Shown here piece by piece: positions 1-10,197 of a stretch of DNA of 21,638 bases. How positions within the stretch are numbered: position 1 is the stretch's first letter; each line of letters starts with the position of its first letter. This DNA comes from Dimorphilus gyrociliatus (Eukaryota; Annelida; Polychaeta; Dinophilidae). Under the pieces are notes generated by a model. It did no database searches, was not told the DNA's origin, and was given only the letters and a program-made list of their open reading frames with translations. The DNA lies in the NCBI GenBank assembly GCA_904063045.1, contig CAJFCJ010000124.1:1-21638 (forward strand), in the 5' to 3' direction. Both the position numbers and the translations under genes were made by a program.

Positions 1-1836
1 TTGCTCAACTTGAAATCATCCCACAAATTAAAAATTTTCTTTTGGATGTCAACATATTTTTTCTTTTGATATTTGAAAACTCTTTTCTCTGACAATGATT
101 TATCATAAACTGCAATAAATTCAGCCTCTTTCTTTAGTTCATCAACCAGCATGTAAAAAGATCCTTTAGCAGATAGCTTACTGTTCATTCTTTGATGCCA
201 TCCCTCACAGTCATTATTGGTTCTAATGGATAAATCAAAAACTGACCAATTATTTACTTTCCATAGTTTGTTTTCCATCCAGTGTGTTTTGAAGTATTCC
301 AAGAGATCTAAAAACTTATTTTTTTCAAATAGCTCTGTCTTTATGCTGTCAAAAGTTGGTTGAATAATATGTGGTGGCAAAAAAGGGAGTGCCATCAATT
401 TTCTGAAATCTTTCCAATCATCTCCTTTTTCCTTATATTTCTTCACATAGCCAAGAGCCTTTTTAATAATTCAAGTTATTCAATATACAATGTGTTTTAG
501 ATAAAAATAACTTACCTGTATTTTTCTATAAACTGCTTGTGTGAAATGAAACACACAACCTTGAAATTCAGTCATGGGGTATATTTTTATTAATGCTTTC
601 CATAGTCCTTTTTCAAAATCCATTGTAACTCTTTTGGGATGTTCATCATTTATCAGATTGTTGATTATGCTGCAAGCAAAATTATATTTCATCATTATTC
701 TTGTACAGAAAAAAAAATTATTCACCTGAAATGCTTGGATATATGCTTTGGTATGCTTTGATGTTAAGAAAATGAAAACAAGAGGGACTTGCTTCATATC
801 ACCACTCTTTTTTACAAAGGAATGAACAGTGACAAGCTGATAAAATGGATCCTTAACAATTTTGAAAGTACCATCAATATACCAGTAGTTGGATTTGGAT
901 AATAAGTTCAGCTGATGGTTTGTTGCAAAAATTAAGATTCTTTCTCCATTTTCACAAATGTCTTTCTGGAGAAATTCATCAGGTAAAAAAATTGTGTTCA
1001 AGTTGAAATTATACACTTTTGGTTCAACTGGCCTGAATTTTTGTCTGTTTGAGTTTGCCAATCTTTCTAAGTAATTGATATCAGGAAGACATTTAGCATT
1101 AGGTTCATATGATAATAGAACTTTTTCAGCAATGCTTCTTCCAGATGCTTTGTTATCACTTTTGCAAATAGTTTTTACATCAGTTTTTACTTTAACATCT
1201 ACTTCCAAATTAGGTTTTCTGTTGTGATTATGTTCCAGATTGCCTTTAATAAATATACTTCCATTTTGTCTTATTCTAGCTACACATCTTTTTTTCTTAC
1301 TTCTCACACTGCATACCCAAATTGTTGTTGTAAGTGTTTTATGTTTAACAACAAAAGAATATCCGTCATTCAATAAAATGTCATGTCCTTTTCTGCTTCC
1401 TCCTTGTACAATCTCAAAATCATTCCTCCTGATTGAGTCATTTTCATCTTCTGTATTTTCATCAGTTCCTTCTACATCCATTGATTGGTTTTCTGATTGC
1501 CAAGGACTTTCATAATCCAATGTTGAATCTTTAACCTCAGCAGGATCACTTCTGTTATCATTGAAGTCCTTCTTATTACTTTCTTTGTATTGATCAATTT
1601 CCAGATTTGTTAACTTCTTAAGGCTAGCAGTACATTTTCTTTTGTTACATCTTGTGCAAACAGGTATGCTAGGTGTTTCTGTGTCAATGTGTTAAGAAAA
1701 GATAGTTGCCTAAATCATAATTGAAAACTGATGTACCTGAACATTTTCTATGGATAAGATTCTCACAAAGGCAGCATTTCAAATATTTTTGCCTTCCATA
1801 AATTTTTGAATCACAATTGTTGCATTTTGAAGCCAT
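1..1836 (-). CDS. Mutator-like (MULE) transposase with PHD-like and FLYWCH zinc fingers, 3' end outside window
   Basis: Cut-and-paste DDE transposase. Exons read 1836-1737, 1678-516 and 458-1; the introns (58 and 57 bp, GT-AG) restore one frame of 573 codons to the window edge. The start is the ATG at 1836, chosen because it begins an N-terminal C4HC3 PHD-like finger (C5, C8, C21, C24, H29, C32, C41, C44). A FLYWCH finger follows at about residues 121-186 (C156, C165, H183, H185). The MULE catalytic core has D302 in YIDGTF, D387 in TMDFEKG, a CxxH at C408-H411, and E506 in RTNNDCEGWH. PHD and FLYWCH fingers suggest DNA or chromatin binding (family knowledge). No stop or frameshift is seen, so it may be active or recently active. 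An odd F/C-rich stretch of about 18 residues between AYIQAF and IINNL looks like a retained 56-bp intron (670-725), but removing it breaks the frame. The promoter was not identified. Confidence 0.88.
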
Positions 1837-2332
1837 GTTGTTTCAACAGAACAAATTCACTTGATTATTAAAAAATCACTGTCCTTTCCAAATATTCAAA
1901 ATGGCTGAAATTTTGTTTATAGCAAATATTGAAATAATTTGTTATTAAAGAAAATATATTAAATTGTAATATTTTGCACCAAAAATCTAGTTAAAAAGCT
2001 TTAAATATTTACCTGTTCAAAATCTACAAAGAAGCACTTTGTCCAAATTTATTCAGGAAATACAGCTTACCTTTGGAAGTATATGCTGTCCAAAGTGAAA
2101 GTTTATTTCAACCACCTTCACTATAGAACTTCCTGCCATTTCACTTTTCAACAAATATATATATATATATATATATCATTTTCATTTGCTTATATTTGTG
2201 GTCGAACTTGAGATTCTGTTTGAACCAGTACTTTTGTATGATATTAGATTAGTGGTACAGTCGGCTACAGTTGAGACGAGAACAAAATAAACAGCAATAT
2301 TCTCTTTGTCCATTTGAAAAATACCCATTTTT
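1837..2332. other. No gene seen: upstream flank of the transposase
   Basis: AT-rich sequence without a supportable ORF. It should hold the transposase 5' UTR and promoter and perhaps the element's terminal inverted repeat, but I could not recognise a terminus. The only clear structure is the AT microsatellite at 2155-2176. Confidence 0.5.
2155..2176. repeat. (AT)11 microsatellite
   Basis: Eleven uninterrupted AT dinucleotides are read directly from the sequence. Confidence 0.95.
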
Positions 2333-2485
2333 TTATGTTTTAGAAGTCACATCAAAAAATATACTCTGAAGTGTTTTACTTTTATCATCTAGAACAAGTA
2401 ATTTAAAGTGTGGATCACTATTTCCTCCAGGTCCATCAACAATTTGAACTAGTTCAATTTGGGTAATATGATTTCCTCCATCAGT
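2333..2485 (-). pseudogene. Unassigned coding-like fragment (about 50 codons)
   Basis: A minus-strand frame runs from just after a stop (2486-2488) to a TAA at 2333-2335. Its composition is unlike random AT-rich DNA (many D, G, Q and P residues), reading TDGGNHITQIELVQIVDGPG at the start and ending FFDVTSKT. There is no start codon and no clear splice acceptor, and the same frame upstream carries stops. It is probably the last exon of a decayed gene trapped in transposon flank. The family is not recognised; coding origin is inferred from composition only. Confidence 0.35.
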
Positions 2486-2849
2486 TTAACAGTTGTTAGC
2501 TTGATGTATCAGAAATGTAATCAAATTTTATTGTTCTCGTATCAACAAAATCGTAATTTTGAAATTGTATTGCTCATTTAATAATACACACCAAAGTACT
2601 GGTCCAAATAAACTACAAGTTTGTTTAAAAGTATTAGCAAATATTTATCCAAAGTTTTATATCAATCTTTCAACAGAACATCAGAATATTACCAAATAAA
2701 GATGTGTATTAAATATTCTGAGCTTTCACCTCTAAGCAGACAGTTAGAAAACTAAGATAACAATCATTAAATTTGAAGCGTCTGTATACTTTCCTAAGAG
2801 TTTAAAAGTTCACAATTTTAGTTCAAAATAATAAAAGTGTATATGTGAG
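2486..2849. other. No gene seen
   Basis: AT-rich spacer between the coding-like fragment and the dispersed repeat block. No motif, repeat or exon could be supported. Confidence 0.5.
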
Positions 2850-3340
2850 TTTTTCCAAAGGAATATGTATTGAGTAAATGTGCTACAATCTAACAGTAAT
2901 GCGTAGTCTATAGTTAGACAAACGAGACTGATGAGCTTTGGAAGTGTATCTCCTCTTATACAATTACCAAAGCTTGGGTCAATTGATCCAATATTTGAAA
3001 AGATAAGATGTAACAAATATTCTTTCTAACATGAAAGACTATTACGTGATATTATGTAACAGACAGCAGTTTTCAATTAAGAACCACATGGCCAACATGT
3101 GTTATTACATCATGCTATGTGAAATGAAACTAACCTTTCATATCAGTGTCTGATGTTATGTAAAATGTAAAAATCTGCCATGCATCTTTTCGATGTTCTT
3201 TGTTCCTCTGCCAATTCCATTGTGGCTCCATCTATTATGCTTAAAGGTCTCTTTGATACAAAATAGAAGTATTTCTAAAGTTCCTTCATGTCTAATTTCT
3301 ATATATTAATATGTTACTACTTCTATGTGTACAACTGACT
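2850..3340. repeat. Dispersed repeat block, copy 1 (transposase upstream flank)
   Basis: Parts of this block recur diverged in two places. The stretch with GAATATGTATTGAGTAAATG near 2870, and the AAAATAGAAGT...TCTAAAGTTCCTT stretch near 3262, recur at 17380-17565. The part from AACATGAAAGA (about 3030) to about 3265, including a CCATCTRTTAT motif, recurs at 13935-14170. The 13.9-kb copy lies next to a dead MULE transposase fragment, as this one lies upstream of the intact transposase, so the block is probably the 5' non-coding part of the MULE element or of an older element. A 68-codon ORF here (2810-3016) is not conserved in the 17.4-kb copy, which has stops. Confidence 0.55.
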
Positions 3341-3411
3341 TGTGAAATGTTTCCAAGCTTCATATTCTCCATATATACCAATATATAAAAATATTTTTGG
3401 GTAGGAATATA

Positions 3412-6400
3412 TTATACAGAATCTCGTGTAGAATAAGCATGTTCTGAGTATATTTTCCCTCTTTTAGAAATTGATTTCAATACCTGAAATACAAATTAAA
3501 GAGCAGGGTTATGAAAATTTATGAACAATTCAATAATTTTCTTCTTTCTACCTTCCAAGTAAAAAACTCTAGAAATTCAATAAGTGTGATGACTGAGGCT
3601 CCCAAAAAAAGTCCCAAGAAACCTCCAACTTCAGACAGAAAGGATAGAAAGCCAAATTTTTCATGCTGAGTGATCTTTTGATAGCTCATATCATTATAGA
3701 AAACGTTAACTTTTGCAAAATTCTTTCTGTTGAAAATTCAAATTAAAAACAAATTGTGACAAAGAGAGAAAGAGAAAGAAAGAGAGAAGTCTTACAGGAA
3801 AAAATCCTTATCTATCCTGGAAATTTTGGAAAATTCAGACATAAAAGCTTGGAGATTTTTGTAATCATATAATATGTCATAAAATACTTTTTGAGAGATA
3901 TTAGGAAATTTAAATGTGTAATTAAGCATCTGATGAGTGAAATGGTAGAAACAATCACTCCAAATATGTTCCAAAAATATGTGTAAATTTTCTGTTGAGC
4001 AATTATGGTTAATATCATATTCCTGTTTTTTCTCAAAATATAAAGATTCCAAATCTGTTATTTTTTTGTATAGTATTTTTTCATCATTCCTATCTTTTTT
4101 TGGCAAAGGCCATATAATATCTTGTTTAACTAAAAATTCAAGGTCAACTACAGTTGTAAATATTTGATATTTACTATTCCAGAATATTGTATAGTCATAA
4201 TTCAACTCATCACAAAAGCTCATTAAACTTCTTAGGTTGTGAAGTAGATCATCCAATAGAAAACTGTTTGATAAATTGAGCTTTTTAGTTGATGAATTCT
4301 CTTCTAAATATGATTGAAATGTTTGAGTTCTACTTAAAACATTTTCATAAATTATTTTAATTGGTTTAAGCCTATTCTGAAATTCTTTAAATCCTGAATG
4401 ATTGATAAAAATCAATGATTTAATTTGGTTAAGTTTTAATAAAACATCTGTAAATACCAAATCTCTTTTACTAAATAGGCAAAGGGATTGAAAGTAAATA
4501 TTATTAAAATTCTCTTCAATATTCAAAAGGGTTTGGATAACAATTTGAATTTTGTTACCAATAACAACATAACTGTCATTTTCATTTACAGTATTATCAG
4601 TTATTAATTTCATCATATCTCTCAAATTGTTATAGAATTCATTACAAGTTCCATTGAATTTTAATGCCGCTGAATTATTATTATTTTTAATATCTATTTC
4701 AAATATTCTCTCTATTTCCTTTAAATGGAACATCTGTAAACTCATTATTCCATTGACATCTTCATATAACATTTTTGCTGCTTCTGTTACGTCAATCCAA
4801 AAATGATGAAAATCTTGACCAGGTTTTTTGTATACACTTAGGTGAAAATGTTCCATAAATTTAATGCAAACTGTTGGTGTTTTATCCATCTTATGGATGT
4901 GTTTTAGACAATTTTCAAGATTTTGAAGGATAACATTATTCTTCCTTTCGCTTGGTCCAAATAATTTTTGAATAAAATTGTGTGGAGAGAGCTCATTAAT
5001 TCTTTCGACTATTTGAGCGATAGTTGATGAATTTAGGGCATTTTTCATTCTAGAAAAATTATATTCAACAGTATTAACATCATTATGAAGTGTGTGAATA
5101 TAATTTTCAAAATTTGAAATATTTTTATCATAATTTGAAAATAACTTGAAAATATTTTTCATATTTTTTAAAAGTAAAGTTGTTTTTGTTGTAAATGGAG
5201 AAATAAATTTCTCATTTACCTGGAAGTTTTTATTAATTTTCCTTTCTTTAACTTCTAATATTTCATGATAATCATTTGTCAACTTCTCCATTTTCTTTAA
5301 ATTTGTATATAAAATTTTATCAGCAGCAAACTCTGATATTGCTGAAAATGAGAGATTAGGTTCATAAATAATTTGATCACATGGTACAGCACATGCACAA
5401 TCCATCATAACCTTGTCATCAGTTTTTGCTTTTTCCAAAGATTTTCTTACACATCCATAATTCTGTGACAAAGAACAGGCAATCTTTTCTGTTGTATTTG
5501 AATATTCTTTTAATATTGCTTTAGCTTCGAATGGTGTACAATTGCACATAGTTTCAACCATTTTCCAATAGCAATGATCTATACATTCAGCATGTGATTT
5601 GTACCCTGATTCAATACATTCCCCGTATGGTGAACCTAACTTATGAGATTCAATTCGCTTTATTCCAATGAGTGTATGCATTCCAGCTGCAACTGCAAAT
5701 CCTAAATCTGACATAAGTGGTTTTATATGATCATTGTGCAGGAATATCTTAACGCCAGCATCATTCTCGGGTCCAGGCATATAATCGTATTGTTCAATGT
5801 TGAATAGGAGTGAAAGGGCTTTATTCACACCAGGTTCAGTTACAGTTAAACAGGTAGGTGGATCCTGAGAAGAAGGTGAATTGAATGTATAGCATAATCC
5901 ATATTCAGTAATTGTTGTTGAAATATATTCAGGCTTGCAAGGTTTACCCATCCAATAGCAGCTGAATATGAAATTTGATTGTTTATGTCCAGTATAATTG
6001 TAAATATATTCAATATCTTTGACATTTTCAGGCAAATATTGGTCAAATGAAACATTTTCATTGGTATGAGAGCTATAAATATTGTTGAGATATTTATAGA
6101 GATCCAGGTCTACAGAACTTTTCATCCTTGAAAAAAATAAAAAAAAACCAAATAATTCAAGAAATTCTCTATACTTTCCTCTTCCTTCTCTTCCTTGTCC
6201 CCTTTCCCCTCTAAGCATAACTCTAACCCTTCTAAGGCAAAAAACAAAAAAATACAAAAAAATTTCTCTACCTAAATTTATTTTGGTTGCAAACTGTAAC
6301 TGATGGAAATTCCATAGTTTTTGAATACACCACCTCAACATTAACTGTTGAGTCTTTTTTATCAAAGTCTAATCCCCTTCTTATCACTTGATAACAGAAT

Positions 6401-6582
6401 ATGAAAACTGCTACAAAGATAATAATTATCCAACAAATTCGTCTAAAAGGTGAAGATCCTTTAGCAAATACATTCTTGATGCCATGGAAGGTTGTTTCTT
6501 TAGAGAAGTTGGACCAAGTTTCTGTATTTTCAATATCCAGAATTCTAAGTTTCCCCTGTTGTGTTTTACTCTCAGGCTCCAT
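3412..6582 (-). CDS. DEG/ENaC (ASC) sodium-channel subunit with a giant ectodomain insertion, 962 aa
   Basis: Amiloride-sensitive-type cation-channel subunit; such proteins form trimers with two transmembrane helices per subunit and gate Na+ in response to peptides, acid or force (family knowledge). Exons read 6582-6272, 6126-3796, 3726-3552 and 3483-3412 (introns 145, 69 and 68 bp); 2889 nt in frame to TAA. Hallmarks in order: cytoplasmic HG gating motif at residues 33-34 (TTFHGIKNVF); TM1 about 46-66; post-TM1 FPSVTVCNQNKFR at 92-104; cysteine-rich thumb about 245-353 ending DCACAVPCD; palm strand KVNVFYNDMSY at 886-896; GG at 915-916; selectivity-filter G-A-S at 923-925 inside TM2; short basic C-tail. 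Usual members are 450-700 aa. The excess is about 500 residues (about 380-880) between the cysteine-rich domain and the last palm strand, encoded without an intron: mostly predicted helical, with several Cys and about ten N-glycosylation sequons. No stop or frameshift is seen. The ATG at 6582 is preceded by a TATA box. Confidence 0.92.
3761..3789. repeat. GA-rich low-complexity tract
   Basis: A run of GA and GAAA units lies within the 69-bp intron of the channel gene, so on the coding strand it forms a pyrimidine-rich tract upstream of the exon-3 acceptor. Confidence 0.8.
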
Positions 6583-6636
6583 AATTTGAACTGATTTAAT
6601 ATTGTTAAAAATAGACTAAACTGACTAAAAATAGAA

Positions 6637-6644
6637 TATTTATA
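6637..6644 (-). promoter_or_regulatory. TATA box of the DEG/ENaC gene
   Basis: TATAAATA on the minus strand lies 55-62 bp before the ATG at 6582. About 30 bp downstream is TCAGTTTAG, which matches the arthropod-style TCAGT initiator and would give a short 5' UTR. Confidence 0.5.
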
Positions 6645-7139
6645 ACGTATACTCATGCAAAATTGTTATAAAACCATTCAAATACAAGATTTCAATCTAA
6701 AATATTAATTATTTTGTTATTATTCTTTATTGTCATAATGCTTATTGCATTAATAATTTTCAATTTAATTCATTCAAATATTTTGCTTCTTTTTGTAAAA
6801 TTTATTTTAATAAATTTAAAAAAAAATTTCTTTCAAAAAGTTAATTAGTGCAATTAGGAAGAATAACCTAATTTTTGACACTTAACAGGTGTTTCGTTTC
6901 TTGTGCAAGGTGGATACAGAGTGAATATAATACAATTCATTCATTATGTACATATATGAACCACATGTAGCAGATATATAGATTTTTTTACCATGTAGTT
7001 TTATTACAAGTAGATGATCCTGAGAGGGCAAAAATAATATGCCCTGAGCCCAATCAGTTATTTATAACCCTTATCTAGGAGTTTGACAAGCTAATGCTCA
7101 AATCTAAGGAATGGTAAAAAAAACTTTTTTCTGAAAGCT
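6645..7139. other. No gene seen
   Basis: AT-rich upstream region of the channel gene. No exon, RNA gene or repeat shared with the rest of the window was recognised. Confidence 0.5.
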
Positions 7140-7830
7140 TCATAGTTATTTACATTTTTAAAAAAAGTTGTCAATGGATGAGGAACTACATGATACCAGA
7201 GTGCAATATTGCTGAGTTCTAAGTCAACAAACGTTGACCAAGGCCTCTTGGTGGATAGTTTTGGTATTATAATTAATATAGTTATTCTACTCTTAATAAC
7301 TTATTTTCATATTTTTTATCTGTAGCTCTGCATGCTATATAATGTAGCCTACTTGTAAACTAGTTCAATTTGGATCAGTAATTTTTTCAACTCTAATTAG
7401 AGCTATATATTGTTCTGGTCAGGTGAAAATAGAGATCATTGGCTTTGTATTGAATTGTAAATAAATGGGTGTTTTTTCTATGAAATTGCAAATCATTGTA
7501 GTATAAAGCCATTATAAAAACATAACAATAGCTTTTCACCTAGTTATTGATTTATTTTTTGTATTTGTACATTTTTAATTCGATATTTTTCAAGAGACCT
7601 TTTTGACAGTGCAGTTTATTTGCCATAGTGATTTTACATTCACTAAACATTAAGGATTTTCCTTTTATAGATTTTGGAAAGTAGTAAGTAGACACCACAT
7701 AGGGCTTGAGTCACATAAATACTACTTGGGTACAATGTAATAATGAAATTTTTCTTCTACCCTCCATGGGTCATCTATATTTGTACAGAGTACCTTTATC
7801 TATCTTTTCTTTTAAAAGGAACCATCATTT
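7140..7830 (+). repeat. 691-bp direct repeat, copy A
   Basis: Read line by line against 12155-12845, this stretch is identical except for one base (C at 7793 versus T at 12808), with no indel (constant offset 5015). It encodes no ORF of note. No terminal inverted repeat, target-site duplication, TG...CA ends or Helitron-type ends were found, so the class is unknown. The near identity implies a very recent duplication or insertion, gene conversion, or an assembly artefact. Confidence 0.95.
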
Positions 7831-7881
7831 GTCAAATGAATTTAGGTCAGGACATTTGAGCTGTTCAATCTTATAGTTCCT

Positions 7882-8082
7882 TCAATATGAGCCATTTGTA
7901 AAAGTGACAAAATAACTCTTATTATTAGCTTTTACTTGTGCAAGTTCATCCAACAACCCCAATCTAGAGTTAAAATGAAATTTAATAGAGTATTGAGTAG
8001 ATGAGTAGTGTAAGACCTCTTTAGATTTAATTGACAAATTTATAAAAGATAAAGCATTGGGTAAATATTTATCATATTTCAT
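7882..8082 (-). pseudogene. Unassigned coding-like ORF (66 codons)
   Basis: A minus-strand frame beginning MKYDKYLPNALSF and ending YFVTFTNGSY, of plausible protein composition. It lies directly downstream, on the same strand, of the fragment at 8202-8456, and the two might be exons of one decayed gene. No convincing splice sites join them. Family not recognised. Confidence 0.25.
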
Positions 8083-8201
8083 TGAAACATTAATCGATTG
8101 TAAATTTCACACCTAGAAGGTGACTATTATTTCTAAATGTATATTCAAAAATGAATCTATTAAGCTCAAAACTGTAGGAAGTCAATTAGAAATCTTTTCT
8201 T

Positions 8202-8456
8202 TTAAGGAATAACAAATTCTTCACTTCCTGTATGCTCCAACGTTGAGACAATATCTTTCTCCACAGAAATCTTGTTCAATAGGTAGATGGTATCGTCATC
8301 TTTCTCGATACCTAATTTGACTTTTTGACCTGGAGCTTAAACATTGTTTAAAGATTCAAATAGAACCAGTATTGTTGTAACTTCCAAACGCATAAATTGG
8401 CCAAGCAGAGCAGTATGATAAACATCATCGGAAAAGTTGAACACATAATTTTTGGA
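8202..8456 (-). pseudogene. Unassigned gene fragment with one internal stop
   Basis: About 84 codons in one frame, interrupted by a single TAA at 8337-8339. The first part reads NYVFNFSDDVYHTALLGQFM and the second contains VKLGIEKDDDTIYLLNKISV and ends EEFVIP followed by TAA. The composition (balanced hydrophobic and charged residues, DDD, H and Q) is far from random for such AT-rich DNA, so a real coding ancestor is likely. With a stop and no visible start it is best read as a pseudogene exon. Family not recognised. It lies just downstream of the GPCR relic but does not resemble GPCR helices. Confidence 0.45.
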
Positions 8457-8779
8457 TTATCTTCTAATCACGCAAAAGAAAGATGAACAGATTTGGGGAG
8501 GAGAAGGTTAAAAAATGAAATACTGTTGATAGTTAAATAAAATCTATAATTTGCAAAACATTTTATTGAGTACAGAGTAATATATTTTAGGCATAAAAGT
8601 CATATTATACAAATTATTCCAAATTTTAGCGATTTGTTATTAATGAACGTCCTACTCATTTTACTCTCAATTGATATTCAAAATAAAGGCATCTATTATC
8701 TCAATGATCTTGAACGAAGATAATCAATTTTATGTAGTTTAAATGGTGTTTTTACAACATTTTCACTATTATTATCTGC

Positions 8780-9879
8780 TGTCCGATATCACTTATAAAT
8801 GGTTAACGCTTATATATATAACATGATGTTAATAAATCGCTAAACATCAACAGTAAATAATATGGTTTAGAACATTTGATAGACACAAATTGACAAATAT
8901 ACAAAATGCATTTCCAATTAGACCTACAACCCCAAAACTCCAAAAAAAACACAATTGTTATTAGAACTCAATAACCTCTGACAACTAAAGAAGATCAGTG
9001 AAGAAGATTTACATGATAAATCTTTACCTAGAAATTTCCACGCTTAACAGCAAAATTGGAAACTGTCACCAATAATGTATTGTAGTTTTATAGGCCCAAA
9101 CAGAATATTCTTTCTTTGTAAAAGTGAAATATCAGTGTTTGAAATATAAAGATATCTCAGGCTTTTCAATTGTTTAAAAGATTTGAATCATTTTGATTGG
9201 ACAATTTGACATTTTTAAACTCCTCATTCTTGTCAATAATGAGAAATCTTTAGATTTTACAACAGTTGCGTTTGTAAAAGATTTGTCCTGATGTTGTAAC
9301 TTTGAACACTCTAAATAATTTGATAGAAAGAAAAGAGAAGAAATTGAATTATGGGAAATATCAAGGTACTGCAACATTTCCAACTTGGAATTCATGTTTA
9401 AAATATATTTCTTTCTAGTTGTATTTATGAGGCTAAGATATATTAAATTTGGCGTGAAGATTGGAGAAAATGTAAAACTATTTTGAACATATTCAATACT
9501 TAGGATTGTTAAATCTGATGATGGTTTTAGAAAGTTTGCAGGTGTGAAACCTTTAATGACTATTCTTTTCAAATGTGTCAAAAATTTTATTTCCTTTTCA
9601 CTCAAATTCATGAAATGTTCTCTTCCATTTGAATTTCTGAAGTCACAATACATATCGTATCCTATCTTTATTTTGCAGTGTTCAATGTATATGTCCAAAT
9701 GATTTTGCATTGAACAAAGAAGCTCATCGCTGCCATTTTGACAGTCAACAATTCCATTACAAACACTTTCAAGCTCTATGACAGAGATATTGTCCATAAG
9801 GACAAGAGGATCTGTTACACTTTGATGTTTTGGAAAATGAATTTGTTTTTGAATGTCCCAGAGAGTTTTTCACAAAGTA
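8780..9879 (-). pseudogene. LGR/relaxin-receptor-type GPCR relic (LDLa + leucine-rich repeats + TM1-TM2)
   Basis: Intact relatives are leucine-rich-repeat GPCRs carrying an N-terminal LDL-receptor class A module, binding extracellular ligands. The open frame 9879-9174 contains the second half of an LDLa module (VCNGIVDCQNGSDELLC); the three earlier cysteines appear replaced (S, L, V). About four LRRs follow, for example MLQYLDISHNSISSL. At 9174 a TAA interrupts; dropping one T of a TTTT run continues in frame with another LRR (LKSLRYLYISNTDISLL) and the LGR hinge GDSFQFCC near 9050, followed at once by a stop. Further on, in shifted frames, are TM1-like VVGLIGNAFCIFVNLC (about 8890) and TM2-like LLLMFSDLLTSCYIY (about 8830). 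No later helices were found. Several frameshifts, stops and lost disulphide cysteines make this a pseudogene. Confidence 0.7.
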
Positions 9880-9997
9880 TTTGGATATTTATGAAGGACT
9901 TAAACACTTAAAACAGTTGTTAATTGATTGTAATGTTGACAATTGTAAATTGAATGAAAGACAACTTAAAATGATTAAGTTTTTACTAAAACATTAA
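9800..9997 (+). other. Coding-like ORF, unassigned (65 codons), with downstream AATAAA
   Basis: A plus-strand frame opens after a TAA at 9797-9799 and ends at TAA 9995-9997. It reads FDVLENEFVFECPREFFTKY then a charged helical stretch ending KMIKFLLKH, with no start codon. An AATAAA follows at 10190-10195, compatible with a terminal exon and 3' UTR. Its first 80 bp overlap the antisense GPCR relic, so one of the two readings is fortuitous there. It may mark a rearrangement breakpoint that removed the receptor's N-terminus. Family not recognised. Confidence 0.3.
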
Positions 9998-10197
9998 TTT
10001 AACAAGGAAAACACTATCTTTGTTGTATTATTTGAAATTTTCAAACCACTCAGACTAAGCTGAAAAGGATACTACGGCCAATATTTATTCTAATAATTCT
10101 GTCTTGTTTTTTACACTATTGTACTACTCCTGCTTTACCAATTTATGTATTTGCAACTTACAACAACACTGCTTCTACTCTTACCTTTAAATAAATA

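Noticed and set aside
1240-1515. 91-codon plus-strand ORF
   Set aside because: Antisense to the conserved transposase exon; its length is a by-product of that frame.
2810-3016. 68-codon minus-strand ORF as a gene
   Set aside because: It lies in a dispersed repeat, and the matching region at 17.4 kb has stops in the corresponding frame.
6127-6365. Channel start at 6365 giving an 857-aa protein
   Set aside because: That frame reads through the 145-bp intron; the FHG motif and TM1 are in the exon at 6582-6272, which joins in phase.
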